Shown here piece by piece: positions 19,124 through 27,054 of a stretch of 64,000 nucleotides of DNA. Both the position numbers and the translations under genes were made by a program. Position 1 is the stretch's first letter; each line of letters opens with the position of its first letter. The notes under the pieces are model-generated. The model was given only the letters and a program-made list of their open reading frames with translations, did no database searches and was not told the origin of the DNA. The stretch lies in NCBI RefSeq assembly GCF_000760695.4, contig NZ_JHEG04000001.1, forward strand, positions 3,196,452 through 3,260,451. Direction: 5' to 3'. The DNA is from Tolypothrix bouteillei VB521301 (GTDB lineage: Bacteria; Cyanobacteriota; Cyanobacteriia; Cyanobacteriales; Nostocaceae).

Positions 19124-20357
19124 CGTAGCAATTTTAGAAATCTTTTCAATCGCAGCAGAGGCATTATGGAGCAATAAATTACGCACGGGATTGACTATGC
19201 TTGGTGTCATTATTGGGATATCTTCAGTTATTTCTATTACTTCTGTTGGTCAGGGTGTACAAAAGGGAGTTGAAAGGGAAATACAAGCCTTGGGTACGAA
19301 TGTTTTGCAAGTCTTTGCTGGTGCTGCTAGAAACGGAAATATCAGTCAAGGACAGGGATCGGCGAGCACGTTAACTTGGGAGGATTCTAAAGCGATCGCA
19401 AAGCAAGCACCTTCTGCAGAGGCTGTTTCTGCTTACTTACAATGGACAGCACAAGTAGTTTATGGAGGGCAAAATACTTCAACAACAATTTACGGTACGG
19501 ATTTACATTATCCAGAATTAAGAAATACTTATCCCCAGCAAGGAAGATTTTTTAATCAAGAGGAATTGGAAACTGCAAAACAAGTTGTTGTTTTGGGTCC
19601 AACAGTTCAAAAAACTCTTTTTAAAGAAGGTGTCCGGGTGATAGGAGAAAGAATCCGAATTCAAGGAGATGCTTATAAGGTGATTGGGGTGATGGAAGCT
19701 AAGGGTGCTCTCGGACCAATGGATCGAGATGACCAAGTTTATATTCCTTTAAGCAGCATGTCAGCAAGATTGGTTGGGCGAAATGCTTTATCGAGTGTTT
19801 CTGTTGATGGGATTTTGATTAAAGCAAGCGATCGCGAAACGTTAGATGCAGCCGAGTTTCAGGTTACCAATCTTTTACGTTTGCGTCACAATATTCACCC
19901 ACCCCAACCTGATGATTTTAAAATTACCAGTCAAGCAGATATTATCAATACTTTTAGCAGTATCGTGGGTTTGTGTACGGTTATGGTAGTTGCGATCGCG
20001 AGTATTTCGTTAATAGTTGGAGGGATTGGAATTGCTAATATTATGCTAGTTTCTGTTGTGGAAAGAACGCGAGAAATCGGGATTCGTAAAGCTGTAGGAG
20101 CGACTTATTCAGTCATTCTCAACCAATTTTTAATAGAAGCGATCGTGATTTCTACAGTAGGAGGTTGTATTGGTACTGGAACCGGGATTTGTATTGCTGC
20201 ATTAGCAGCCGTTGTGTTTAAATTTCCGTTTATCGTTGCACCTTGGTCAATTATAGTTGGTTTTGGGCTTTCGTTTGTGGTGGGGCTATTGGCTGGGGTT
20301 ATACCCGCACGCAATGCAGCAAAATTAGACCCAATTGCTGCTTTAAGAAGTGATTGA
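19092..20357 (+). CDS. MacB/FtsX-type ABC transporter permease
   Basis: 421 residues. One N-terminal helix (LWSNKLRTGLTMLGVIIGISSVISI) leads to a large periplasmic MacB core domain (residues ~60-280) and then three C-terminal helices with the family motif ERTREIGIRKAVGATYSVILNQFLIEA. The C-terminus reads ARNAAKLDPIAALRSD. It lacks the nucleotide-binding domain found in full MacB, so it needs a separate ATPase, which is not present in this cluster. Its start overlaps the fusion-protein gene by 32 bases, implying translational coupling. Confidence 0.88.
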   Translation: MKLNPLSSYHNVAILEIFSIAAEALWSNKLRTGLTMLGVIIGISSVISITSVGQGVQKGVEREIQALGTNVLQVFAGAARNGNISQGQGSASTLTWEDSKAIAKQAPSAEAVSAYLQWTAQVVYGGQNTSTTIYGTDLHYPELRNTYPQQGRFFNQEELETAKQVVVLGPTVQKTLFKEGVRVIGERIRIQGDAYKVIGVMEAKGALGPMDRDDQVYIPLSSMSARLVGRNALSSVSVDGILIKASDRETLDAAEFQVTNLLRLRHNIHPPQPDDFKITSQADIINTFSSIVGLCTVMVVAIASISLIVGGIGIANIMLVSVVERTREIGIRKAVGATYSVILNQFLIEAIVISTVGGCIGTGTGICIAALAAVVFKFPFIVAPWSIIVGFGLSFVVGLLAGVIPARNAAKLDPIAALRSD

Positions 20358-20404
20358 AGCAAAGATTTGGAATTGGTATGTGGTAACTCTACCAATCCTA
20401 TTTG

Positions 20405-20460
20405 AGAGACGAAGAAGGGGGATAAGGGGGATAAGGGAGACAAGGGAGACAAGGTAGAGA
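20405..20460. repeat. Purine-rich tandem repeat
   Basis: Units of GGGGGATAA, then GGGAGACAA, in tandem, ending GGTAGAGATC, just after the permease gene. The same words make up the stretch inserted in miaA at 4430-4504. Confidence 0.6.
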
Positions 20461-20618
20461 TCTTCTTAAGCCTGAAACGGACGGCTATAGAGTTACAAAT
20501 TGCAATAAATGCTGAAAAAGTGGAGGGAAGAAACAGAAAATTTCAAAAACTAAACTGGATTTTTATAGAGAGTCTTACTTTCTATTTGAAACAAAAATCT
20601 AAAATCTAAAACTTGTAT

Positions 20619-22076
20619 ATGGCGCATTACTCATTCCTCATGTATTCTCTCGGGATTGCTGTAGGAGGGCTTGCTTGTGTTGCTGCTTTTCAAAAAGCGG
20701 GTGCAACAACTCCTGAGATAACTAAAATCGCACAAAGTTTGCAAAGCCCTAATGCTTTAAAGGTTCCTGATTATCTCAATCCCAATCCAAATCCTTTACA
20801 GTTTCCCACGAAACCAGAAGAAGTCAGGATTCAAGGAATACAACCTATTACTTTGGCACAGGCTTTAGAGTTAGCATTTAGAAATAATCGTGACTTACAA
20901 GTAGCGGTGTTAGAACTAAAACGCAGTCAGGCTTCATTGCGGCAATCTCAAGCTGCTTTGCTACCAACCGTTAGCTTAAACAGTAGCCTGACTCGCAGTC
21001 AATCTGCTAGCAATCAACTCTCTGCGGAACTTTCTGGCGATTCCAGTGCAGATCGAGCCAGTACTTCTTTTAGTAGTGAAGCACAGCTCAGTTACAATCT
21101 CTATACTTCGGGAAGGAGGAAGGCGAGTATCCGAGAGGCTGAAGAGCAGGTTAGGGTAGATGAATTTGATGTGGAGCGTATCACTGAGGAGCTTCGTCTC
21201 AATGTTTCAACTGAGTACTACGATCTGCAACAAGCAGATGAACAAGTACGAATTTATCAGTCATCTGTAGAGAACGCCCAAGCTAGTTTGCGAGATGCAC
21301 AAGCTTTAGAACGGGCTGGAGTAAGTACAAGGTTTGATGTGTTGCGATCGCAAGTTAACTTAGCAAATAACCAACAAAATTTGACCAATGCTCTTTCACA
21401 GCAAAGGATTGCGCGTCGTCGTTTGGCACAAAGGTTAAATTTGGCACAGTCAGTTGATATTAGTGCAGCCGATTCTGTAAAACTAGCCGGTCTTTGGAAC
21501 CGGACGTTAGAAGAGACTATCGTACAGGCTTTTCAAAACCGTCCGGAACTGCGACAGTATTTAGCACAACGTAATGTCTACGAGCAACAGCGACGTCAAG
21601 CAATTTCGCAATTAGGTCCTCAAGTCAGTTTAGCTGCTAGTTACGAATTGCAAGACCAATTTAACGACGGTGCAAGTGTGACTGATGGCTATTCTGTGGC
21701 ACTCCAAGCAAGTTTAAATTTATTTGATGGTGGAGCTGCAAAAGCCCAGGCTGCTCAAGCAAAATTGAATATAGCCATTTCTGAAACTCAATTTGCCAGC
21801 CAACGCAATCAAATCCGTTTTGATGTGGAACAATATTATTCTCAACTGCAATCTAATTTGGAAAATGTTCAAACTGCTACTACATCTGTAGACCAGGCGA
21901 AGGAGGCTTTGCGATTGGCTCGTTTGCGATTTCAAGCGGGTGTGGGAACTCAAACAGAAGTTATAGATGCGGAAAATGACCTCACCACTGCTGAAGGTAA
22001 TCGCGTTACAGCGATTTTGGATTACAACAAAGCTTTAGCTAATTTACAACGTGCTGTGACAACAAGAAACAGCTAG
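20619..22076 (+). CDS. TolC-family outer-membrane efflux protein
   Basis: About 485 residues from ATG 20619, with a hydrophobic N-terminus (SFLMYSLGIAVGGLACVAAF) acting as signal. Two copies of the outer-membrane efflux protein domain are visible. The first begins ITLAQALELAFRNNRDLQVA and includes LSYNLYTSGRRKASIREAEE; the second includes LEETIVQAFQNRPELRQY, ASLNLFDGGAAKAQAAQAK and LRFQAGVGTQTEVIDAENDLT. It forms a trimeric outer-membrane channel with a periplasmic coiled-coil barrel. It completes a tripartite pump with the fusion protein and permease upstream. The 260-base gap before it suggests its own promoter or a long intercistronic region. Confidence 0.9.
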   Translation: MAHYSFLMYSLGIAVGGLACVAAFQKAGATTPEITKIAQSLQSPNALKVPDYLNPNPNPLQFPTKPEEVRIQGIQPITLAQALELAFRNNRDLQVAVLELKRSQASLRQSQAALLPTVSLNSSLTRSQSASNQLSAELSGDSSADRASTSFSSEAQLSYNLYTSGRRKASIREAEEQVRVDEFDVERITEELRLNVSTEYYDLQQADEQVRIYQSSVENAQASLRDAQALERAGVSTRFDVLRSQVNLANNQQNLTNALSQQRIARRRLAQRLNLAQSVDISAADSVKLAGLWNRTLEETIVQAFQNRPELRQYLAQRNVYEQQRRQAISQLGPQVSLAASYELQDQFNDGASVTDGYSVALQASLNLFDGGAAKAQAAQAKLNIAISETQFASQRNQIRFDVEQYYSQLQSNLENVQTATTSVDQAKEALRLARLRFQAGVGTQTEVIDAENDLTTAEGNRVTAILDYNKALANLQRAVTTRNS

Positions 22077-22101
22077 GGTATATTATTAAACTACTCGTTT
22101 T

Positions 22102-22152
22102 AAAGCCTGCGTAGGCAGGCTTTGTTTGTATAGCCCCAGAATTCTATTCTGA
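22102..22152 (+). repeat. Hairpin plus dispersed repeat after tolC
   Basis: AAAGCCTGC with GCAGGCTTT (22102-22123), then TTTGTTTGTATAGCCCCAG and AATTCTATTCTGAGGG. The same unit recurs at 29087-29172 (inverted) and 30840-30890, with part of it near 23900-23932, so it is a dispersed family here. Its stem and following T-rich stretch can terminate tolC transcription. Confidence 0.65.
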
Positions 22153-22192
22153 GGGCAATTGGCACTCTTTGGGATGCTCCCGTTGTAAACCA

Positions 22193-22873
22193 TCAAGCTG
22201 TACCGGCTCCCTGACTGGCTTTAATAACTTTTGCAGGGACTCCAACTGCTATAGAAAAGGGAGGGATATCTTTAGTAACAACTGCTCCAGCACCAATGAC
22301 ACTTCCTTTCCCAATAGTCACTCCGTCTAAAATCCTGACTCCAGAACCTATCCAAACATTGTCCTGAATTTCAATTCCTTCACGGCTCAATCCATACTCT
22401 CTGTGATTGTTGGCGTAAATGCTTGTATGAGATGCAATTAGGCATTCCTTCCCAATTTTGATGTGACCGGGTCCAGCCATGCAGACATAAGGTCCTAAAT
22501 AGGAGCCATCACCGATTTCAATGACGCAATCAGAAACAGTAGCTTTAACATCAACACCGCGATCGATACAAACTTTGTTCCCAAGACGTAATAAGCTGTT
22601 TGGTGCTCTCATGTCAAAGCGTGCATCTCTCATGATTTTCACATCATCGCCAATCTCAACTGAAGAGGCTCCAAGGAACTCAACTCCCATCTGAATATAA
22701 ATTTTCCGACCCACACGAGCAAGGATGGAACGGTAAGCCAGTCGGCGCAGCAGAATACCAAGTGGACGAGGAATCCATCCGATTAGATTGGTGAGTGTCA
22801 ACTCTAATACTCGTGATAAAGCTGTAGGTGAGGTAGATGGTAGCTGGTTAATGTTGAGTTCTTGAACTGTCAT
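22193..22873 (-). CDS. Hexapeptide-repeat (left-handed beta-helix) acyltransferase
   Basis: 226 residues. After an N-terminal ~50-residue helical segment, hexapeptide repeats of the LbH fold run through residues 65-210 (for example IEIGDGSYLGPYVCM, IKIGKECLIASHTSIYANNHRE, NVWIGSGVRILDGVTIGKGSVIGAGAVVTKDIPP). The His in the NNHRE loop fits the catalytic histidine of the maltose/galactoside acetyltransferase group, and the end FSIAVGVPAKVIKA is standard. It probably O-acetylates a sugar in exopolysaccharide or glycolipid synthesis. The acceptor is unknown and no glycosyltransferase is adjacent. Confidence 0.87.
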   Translation of the reverse strand: MTVQELNINQLPSTSPTALSRVLELTLTNLIGWIPRPLGILLRRLAYRSILARVGRKIYIQMGVEFLGASSVEIGDDVKIMRDARFDMRAPNSLLRLGNKVCIDRGVDVKATVSDCVIEIGDGSYLGPYVCMAGPGHIKIGKECLIASHTSIYANNHREYGLSREGIEIQDNVWIGSGVRILDGVTIGKGSVIGAGAVVTKDIPPFSIAVGVPAKVIKASQGAGTA

Positions 22874-23280
22874 AATTGTTTACTTTTGATAGGGTAGATC
22901 GACAAAATCTCAATTAGGGTCAGTTTCTTAATGGAGCACTTAACCCAGATTTCTTAAGCCTGTTTGAAAAAAGAGAGAGCGAAAATTGCTAAAAAATATA
23001 GTGCGATCGCCTAAGGTGCTTGGAATAAACGCAGTAACGAAGGTAGCTGTTTGCGTTTAAACGATGATTTGGTGCAATAAATAGACAGACAAGCAGCAAC
23101 AAGAAAAAAACTCTGGCTGCTCTGTGTATGGTGTATGTGCTATTCCAGTTTTGCCATTTAATTACAAAGGAAGAAAAATTTGAACAGATACTTAGATATC
23201 TTTACAAACTCACTTTGCATTGTCTAAAATCCTTATAGAGACGAGCTATGGCGCGTCTTAACATTGTTTTTTGGATCTGT

Positions 23281-23460
23281 CTATTCAAACTCTCGTAAAA
23301 TTTCCAAGCCGATATTAAGTCCATCCCATCAAGGAGGAGTGTCTCCAACTTCAGCCATCACGTTGAAATCAATCATTGGAGCGAATAAGTAAATACTTCC
23401 ACGACTGCTATAGCGGCTTTTTCGCAGCCTGTTTTCACCTTTTGCTGATGTTGTAATCAT
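23281..23460 (-). pseudogene. Possible decayed small ORF with one internal TGA
   Basis: On the minus strand ATG 23460 opens 43 residues (including SRGSIYLFAPMIDFNVMAEV and GDTPP), then TGA (23331-23329), then 15 in-frame residues WDGLNIGLEILREFE and TAG. The protein-like composition on both sides of the stop suggests a broken gene rather than noise. The family is not recognised and there is no ribosome-binding site. Confidence is low. Confidence 0.25.
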
Positions 23461-23629
23461 CACGTACCACGATAATTTACATATTTACTAAAGCGCCTTT
23501 TTATCGACACAGGGATTTTACATTTAGTATATTAAAATATTTGACAAGTTCTCTGTAAAGAAACGGTAAAGATTTTATGAAGTGTGGGAAGCATTTAGTA
23601 GTTTACCACAGTGATTTTGAGAGGTGATA

Positions 23630-23750
23630 AAAAACCGCAAAGACGAGCCAGTGCGTTGCGGAGAGCAGCGCCGTGCGGGGGTTCCCCCCGTTGAGGCGAC
23701 TGCTCTGGGTTCCCCCCGTTGAAGCACCTGGCGTCGCAAAGAGCGCAAAG
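23630..23750. repeat. Nested dispersed repeat
   Basis: A CGCAAAGA...GCGTCGCAAAGAGCGCAAAGGA frame is interrupted by a GC-rich insert with two copies of GGTTCCCCCCGTTGA (near 23679 and 23709). The look is of one repeat inserted in another. It has no coding capacity. Confidence 0.5.
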
Positions 23751-24033
23751 GAATAGGATCGGACGATGAGTATGAACATCATTTTACTCATCAGAATTTA
23801 GCTCAATCCAAAACAAGCCTCACAGCTGATACCTTCGTAGGAGTGTGATAGCAAATCCGATTTTCTAACCCCTTTTAGCCCAACGATTGGAAATCGTGGC
23901 TATACAAACAAAGTCCGCCTACGCGGACTAGATTATGAAGGGGGTGCAAGATGCAGATTTAGTATGAGATGAATTTTGAGGCAATCGGGCTGCGTTTCCC
24001 GACTCGACTGGAATTCTCCCAATCTACCAATAC

Positions 24034-24070
24034 GTTTCAATTCCGCAAGCGGAAGTCATTAATATGAAAC
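24034..24070 (-). repeat. Solitary 37-base relative of the CRISPR repeat, inverted
   Basis: The sequence starts GTTTCAATTCCGCAAGCGGA and ends CATTAATATGAAAC. Compared with the reverse complement of the array-1 repeat, it has the same length, an identical start GTTTCAAT, and the same CCGCAAGCGG stem core, with differences mainly in the stem flank and the 3' half. It is alone: no second copy or spacer follows on either side. It lies 3.5 kb before array 1 and on the opposite strand, at the outer edge of the decayed cas locus. Confidence 0.55.
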
Positions 24071-24169
24071 GCAGCGCCGACGATCGCGCAAGAAGTCTGA
24101 AAACTTTGCTATGAGGTTTTCAGCTTGAGAAATTTAATACTTTTCAACTTACTACAAATAAAAGAAATA

Positions 24170-24455
24170 TTAACTTTGATTTCTACTGCTTTCAACTGCT
24201 GATAATTTTTCCCATATCTTCTGATACTCTTTTTTGATCTCATCAGCCAGCTTTTGCGGGCTGATAATTTGAACACTTTCCCCATATTTCAAAAGACGCT
24301 GACGAAACCAAAACCAATAATCTATCGTGGCTTCGATGTCGCGAAATTTTCCTTCTGGGTCACTGCAAACAATGACTTCATCCTTGCGTCGGGGTTTATA
24401 ATTGGCTAATTGTCCGCTCGTGCGATAACGCACTTTCAAGACGCCACAGTCAATC
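24170..24455 (-). pseudogene. WYL-domain regulator, C-terminal fragment
   Basis: The last ~95 residues of a WYL-domain transcription regulator: GVLKVRYRTSGQLANYKPRR, DIEATIDYWFWFRQRLLKYG and ESVQIISPQKLADEIKKEY. The N-terminal winged helix and WYL core are missing; upstream the sequence passes directly into csc2 coding sequence on the other strand. WYL regulators often lie divergently beside type I-D cas operons, so the two fragments mark a deletion that removed everything between them. The exact boundary is estimated at about 24455. Confidence 0.7.
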
Positions 24456-24462
24456 GTTCCCC

Positions 24463-25350
24463 GTCTTTCAAACAGATGGAATCCTGAATACTGCACGCAC
24501 GCAAGCAGGTTTAGGTCATACAGATGAAAGCAAAAAACAAATTAGCCGTTTAGTGATGTTTAAGCGCAAACAAACCACACCTGAAAGACTGGCTGGACGA
24601 GAATTACTCCGTGGTTTAAGTTTGACGAGTGCGGATGAAGCAAATAAGGATAAACACTGTGAATACAATGGTGAAAAATCCTGCAAAAAATGCCCGGATT
24701 GTATTATTTATGGATTTGCGATCGGTGATAGTGGTTCCGAACGTTCTAAAGTCTATTCCGATTCGGCTTTTTCCCTAAGTGCTTACGAACAGTCCCATCG
24801 CAGTTTTACATTCAATGCGCCTTTTGAAGGTGGAACGATGAGTGAAGGTGGGGAAATGAGAAGCAGTATCAATGAATTGGATCGCGTGATTCCAGAGGTG
24901 ACATTCCCTACCGTAGAAACGCTGCGCGACTCTACCTACGAAGGCTTTATTTACGTGTTGGGTAACTTGTTGCGGACTAAAAGATACGGTGCTCAAGAAT
25001 CGCGCACGGGAACAATGCGAAATTACATTGCTGGAATTGTCTTTAGCGACGGTGAAATCTTTAGCAATTTACATTTCACTCAAGCACTGTACGATGCTTT
25101 AAAAGGAGATATCGATACTCCTATTAGTGAGGTTTTACAGCAGGTAGAAATAGTGGCAAAGAATTTACTGAATGACGAACCTGTACGCAATACTAAGTTG
25201 ATTTTTGGTTCGCAATTAGATGATTTAGTCGGTGAAATTAATTCCTTATACCAAGATGAGGCTCGCTTGGTAGAAACTATGACTGCATTGCATGAGCAAA
25301 CTAAAGCTTACGCAGAGTCTTTTGGAGCATTGAAAAAGAAGGGTAAGTAA
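24463..25350 (+). pseudogene. csc2: Csc2 (Cas7d) of type I-D CRISPR, N-terminally truncated
   Basis: The open frame from about 24463 (VFQTDGILNTARTQAGLG) to 25350 gives ~295 residues of Csc2, the backbone subunit of the type I-D Cascade. Recognisable parts are MFKRKQTTPERLAGRELLRG, the zinc-finger-like CEYNGEKSCKKCPDC, RSFTFNAPFEGGTMSEGG and GTMRNYIAGIVFSDGE. The normal protein starts roughly 50 residues earlier. That part is absent and the frame runs into the truncated WYL gene. Internal starts (GTG 24553, ATG 24556) would lose the conserved TARTQAG segment. The frame is otherwise free of stops, so the truncation is probably recent. Confidence 0.8.
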
Positions 25351-25381
25351 GTAATTCAACTCTCTATCTTTTCTCTGCGCT

Positions 25382-25433
25382 CTCTGCGCCTCTGTGGTTA
25401 AATAAATAATTTTTGAACCACAGAGGCGCAGAG
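25382..25433. repeat. Perfect 18-bp inverted repeat between csc2 and csc1
   Basis: CTCTGCGCCTCTGTGGTT (25382-25399) and AACCACAGAGGCGCAGAG (25416-25433) are exact inverted copies around a 16-base AT-rich loop. It interrupts what is normally a tightly spaced csc2-csc1 pair (146-base gap). It is of the dispersed-palindrome type and would act as a terminator-like structure inside the cas operon. Confidence 0.75.
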
Positions 25434-25496
25434 TAGACAGAGGTAAGAGAGTAGACAAAGCTTTTCCAATCCAAAATCCAAAATATAAAATCTAAA

Positions 25497-25686
25497 ATGG
25501 CGCTATACCACTGCACGTTGACGCTACACGATAACGTTTTCTTCGCTACAAGAGAAATGGGAATTCTCTATGAAACTGAAAAATATTTGCATAATTGGGG
25601 GCTAAGTTTTGCACTTTTTTCAATTCATTACATTCCCCAACCCTATCGCCTTCAAGGAGAACTGGCACAAAAACCGACATACTTAG
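25497..25686 (+). pseudogene. csc1: Csc1 (Cas5d) N-terminal fragment
   Basis: About 63 residues of Csc1, starting MALYHCTLTLHDNVFFATRE and continuing to PYRLQGELAQKPTYL. Csc1 is the Cas5-like subunit of type I-D Cascade and is normally over 200 residues. After KPTYLV the frame leaves Csc1 similarity and runs out of frame over cas4 sequence, stopping at 25766. The C-terminal two thirds are gone. The junction lies within a few bases of a GCGATCGC octamer at 25691-25698. Confidence 0.8.
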
Positions 25687-26073
25687 TGGAGCGATCGCTT
25701 ACTTATCAATGGCATTATCGATGCAGTGGAGGAAAAAGACAACCAGTTAGTCCCTTTGGAATTTAAGAAAGGACGCATGGCAAACCACTTGAACGACCAT
25801 TTTCAACTCTGTGGTGCGGCTATGTGTCTGGAAGAACGGATAGGAAGTTCTATTCCTTACGGAGAAATTTTTTACTACGCCAACCGCCGTCGCGAGCGTA
25901 TCAATTTTACACCCGCATTGCGGCTGGCGACAGAACAAGCAATTCAAGCAGCGCGATCGGCAATTGGAGGGGTAATGCCACCACCAATTGACAATCCGAA
26001 AAAGTGTCGGGATTGTAGCTTGCAGAAAATTTGTTTACCAAAAGAAATCAAAAAACTACGTATTGAGGTATAA
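25687..26073 (+). pseudogene. cas4: Cas4 C-terminal fragment
   Basis: In the frame ending at 26073 the sequence reads SDRLLINGIIDAVEEKDNQ, LVPLEFKKGRMANHLNDHFQ and LCGAAMCLEERIGSSIPYGE, ending with CRDCSLQKICLP. This keeps the RecB-like nuclease Asp, Glu-Phe-Lys-Lys and Gln-Leu-Cys motifs and three C-terminal iron-sulfur cysteines. The N-terminus with the fourth cysteine is missing; an in-frame TAG lies just upstream (25684-25686). Cas4 trims prespacers with Cas1-Cas2. Only 3 bases separate it from cas1. A partial protein from the GTG at 25726 would lack the first cysteine and the catalytic Asp. Confidence 0.8.
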
Positions 26074-26076
26074 ATT

Positions 26077-27054
26077 ATGTCTGTTCTCTACGTCACTCAA
26101 CCGGATGCAGTTTTAAGCAAAGCTGCAGAAGCTTTTAAAGTTGCTCTCAAACAAGAAGATGGCAACTGGGAGAAAAAATCGGTTCCCGCCCAAACTGTCG
26201 AACAAGTGGTGTTGATGGGAAATCCCCAGATTACAGGTGATGCACTAGTGTATGCTTTAGAACTGGGAATGCCCGTACATTACCTTTCCGGTTTTGGTAA
26301 ATACTTGGGTTCCGCGCTTCCTGCATACTCTCGTAACGGTCAGTTGCGACTGGCGCAGTATGCTGCTTATTGTGATGCAGCCCATCGTTTGGAAATTGTC
26401 AAAACAATTGTGACTGGCAAAATCCACAATCAACACGCTGTTTTATACCGCCACGACCAAAAAGACAATCCCCTGAAAGCTCGCAAACAGCTTGTTAAAG
26501 AACAAACAACCCTCAATGAGTTGCGCGGTGTTGAAGGATTGGCTGCGCGAGAATATTTTGCCGCTTGGTCAAAGATGCTTGAGGAAGAATGGTCATTTCA
26601 CGGTAGAAATCGTCGCCCTCCCACGGATGCAATCAATGCATTATTGGGTTTTGCCTACGGGCTTTTGCAAGTTCAGGTAACGGCTGCAGTACATATGGCT
26701 GGTTTAGACCCCTACGTTGGTTACCTGCATGAAGCCACAAGAGGACAGCCAGCTATGGTTCTCGATTTGATGGAAGAATTTCGCCCGTTGATTGCTGATA
26801 ATTTGATTCTTTCGGTCATCAGCCATAAAGAAATTAAGCCCGATGATTTTACCGATAATCTTAGTGCATATCGGCTGTGCGAAAGCGGACGCAAACAGTT
26901 TTTGCAAGCGTGGGAACGAAAAATGAACGATGAGTTTAAGCATCCCACCTTTGGATATCATTGCAGCTACCGACGAGCGATCGAATTGCAAGCACGATTG
27001 TTCAGTCGGCATTTACAAGAAGGAATTCCTTACAAAGCTCTGACACTGCGATGA
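26077..27054 (+). CDS. cas1: CRISPR-associated endonuclease Cas1
   Basis: 325 residues, full length. The N-terminal beta domain (MSVLYVTQPDAVLSKAAEAF) precedes the helical nuclease domain with the metal ligands in GVEGLAAREYF (Glu153), GYLHEATRGQPAMVLDLMEEF (His218 and Asp230). With Cas2 it integrates new spacers at the leader end of the array. Its frame is intact, unlike the effector genes upstream. It overlaps cas2 by 4 bases (ATGA). The sequence is of the type I-D/I-B cyanobacterial kind; the subtype is inferred from the csc genes. Confidence 0.95.
   Translation: MSVLYVTQPDAVLSKAAEAFKVALKQEDGNWEKKSVPAQTVEQVVLMGNPQITGDALVYALELGMPVHYLSGFGKYLGSALPAYSRNGQLRLAQYAAYCDAAHRLEIVKTIVTGKIHNQHAVLYRHDQKDNPLKARKQLVKEQTTLNELRGVEGLAAREYFAAWSKMLEEEWSFHGRNRRPPTDAINALLGFAYGLLQVQVTAAVHMAGLDPYVGYLHEATRGQPAMVLDLMEEFRPLIADNLILSVISHKEIKPDDFTDNLSAYRLCESGRKQFLQAWERKMNDEFKHPTFGYHCSYRRAIELQARLFSRHLQEGIPYKALTLR

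Larger units (their letters stand above)
22874..24033. other. Intergenic, repeats and decayed sequence, no intact gene
   Basis: Between the acyltransferase and the CRISPR remnants. It holds a possible decayed minus-strand frame (23281-23460), a nested repeat (23630-23750) and part of the TAGCC...CAAAGTCCGCC dispersed repeat near 23900-23932. Nothing else coding was recognised. Confidence 0.4.

Noticed and set aside
24464..24486. A CTTTCAAACAGATGGAATCC sequence resembling the start of the CRISPR repeat at the WYL/csc2 junction
   Set aside because: It translates in frame as FQTDGIL, the expected Csc2 sequence before NTARTQAG, so the similarity is most likely coincidental.
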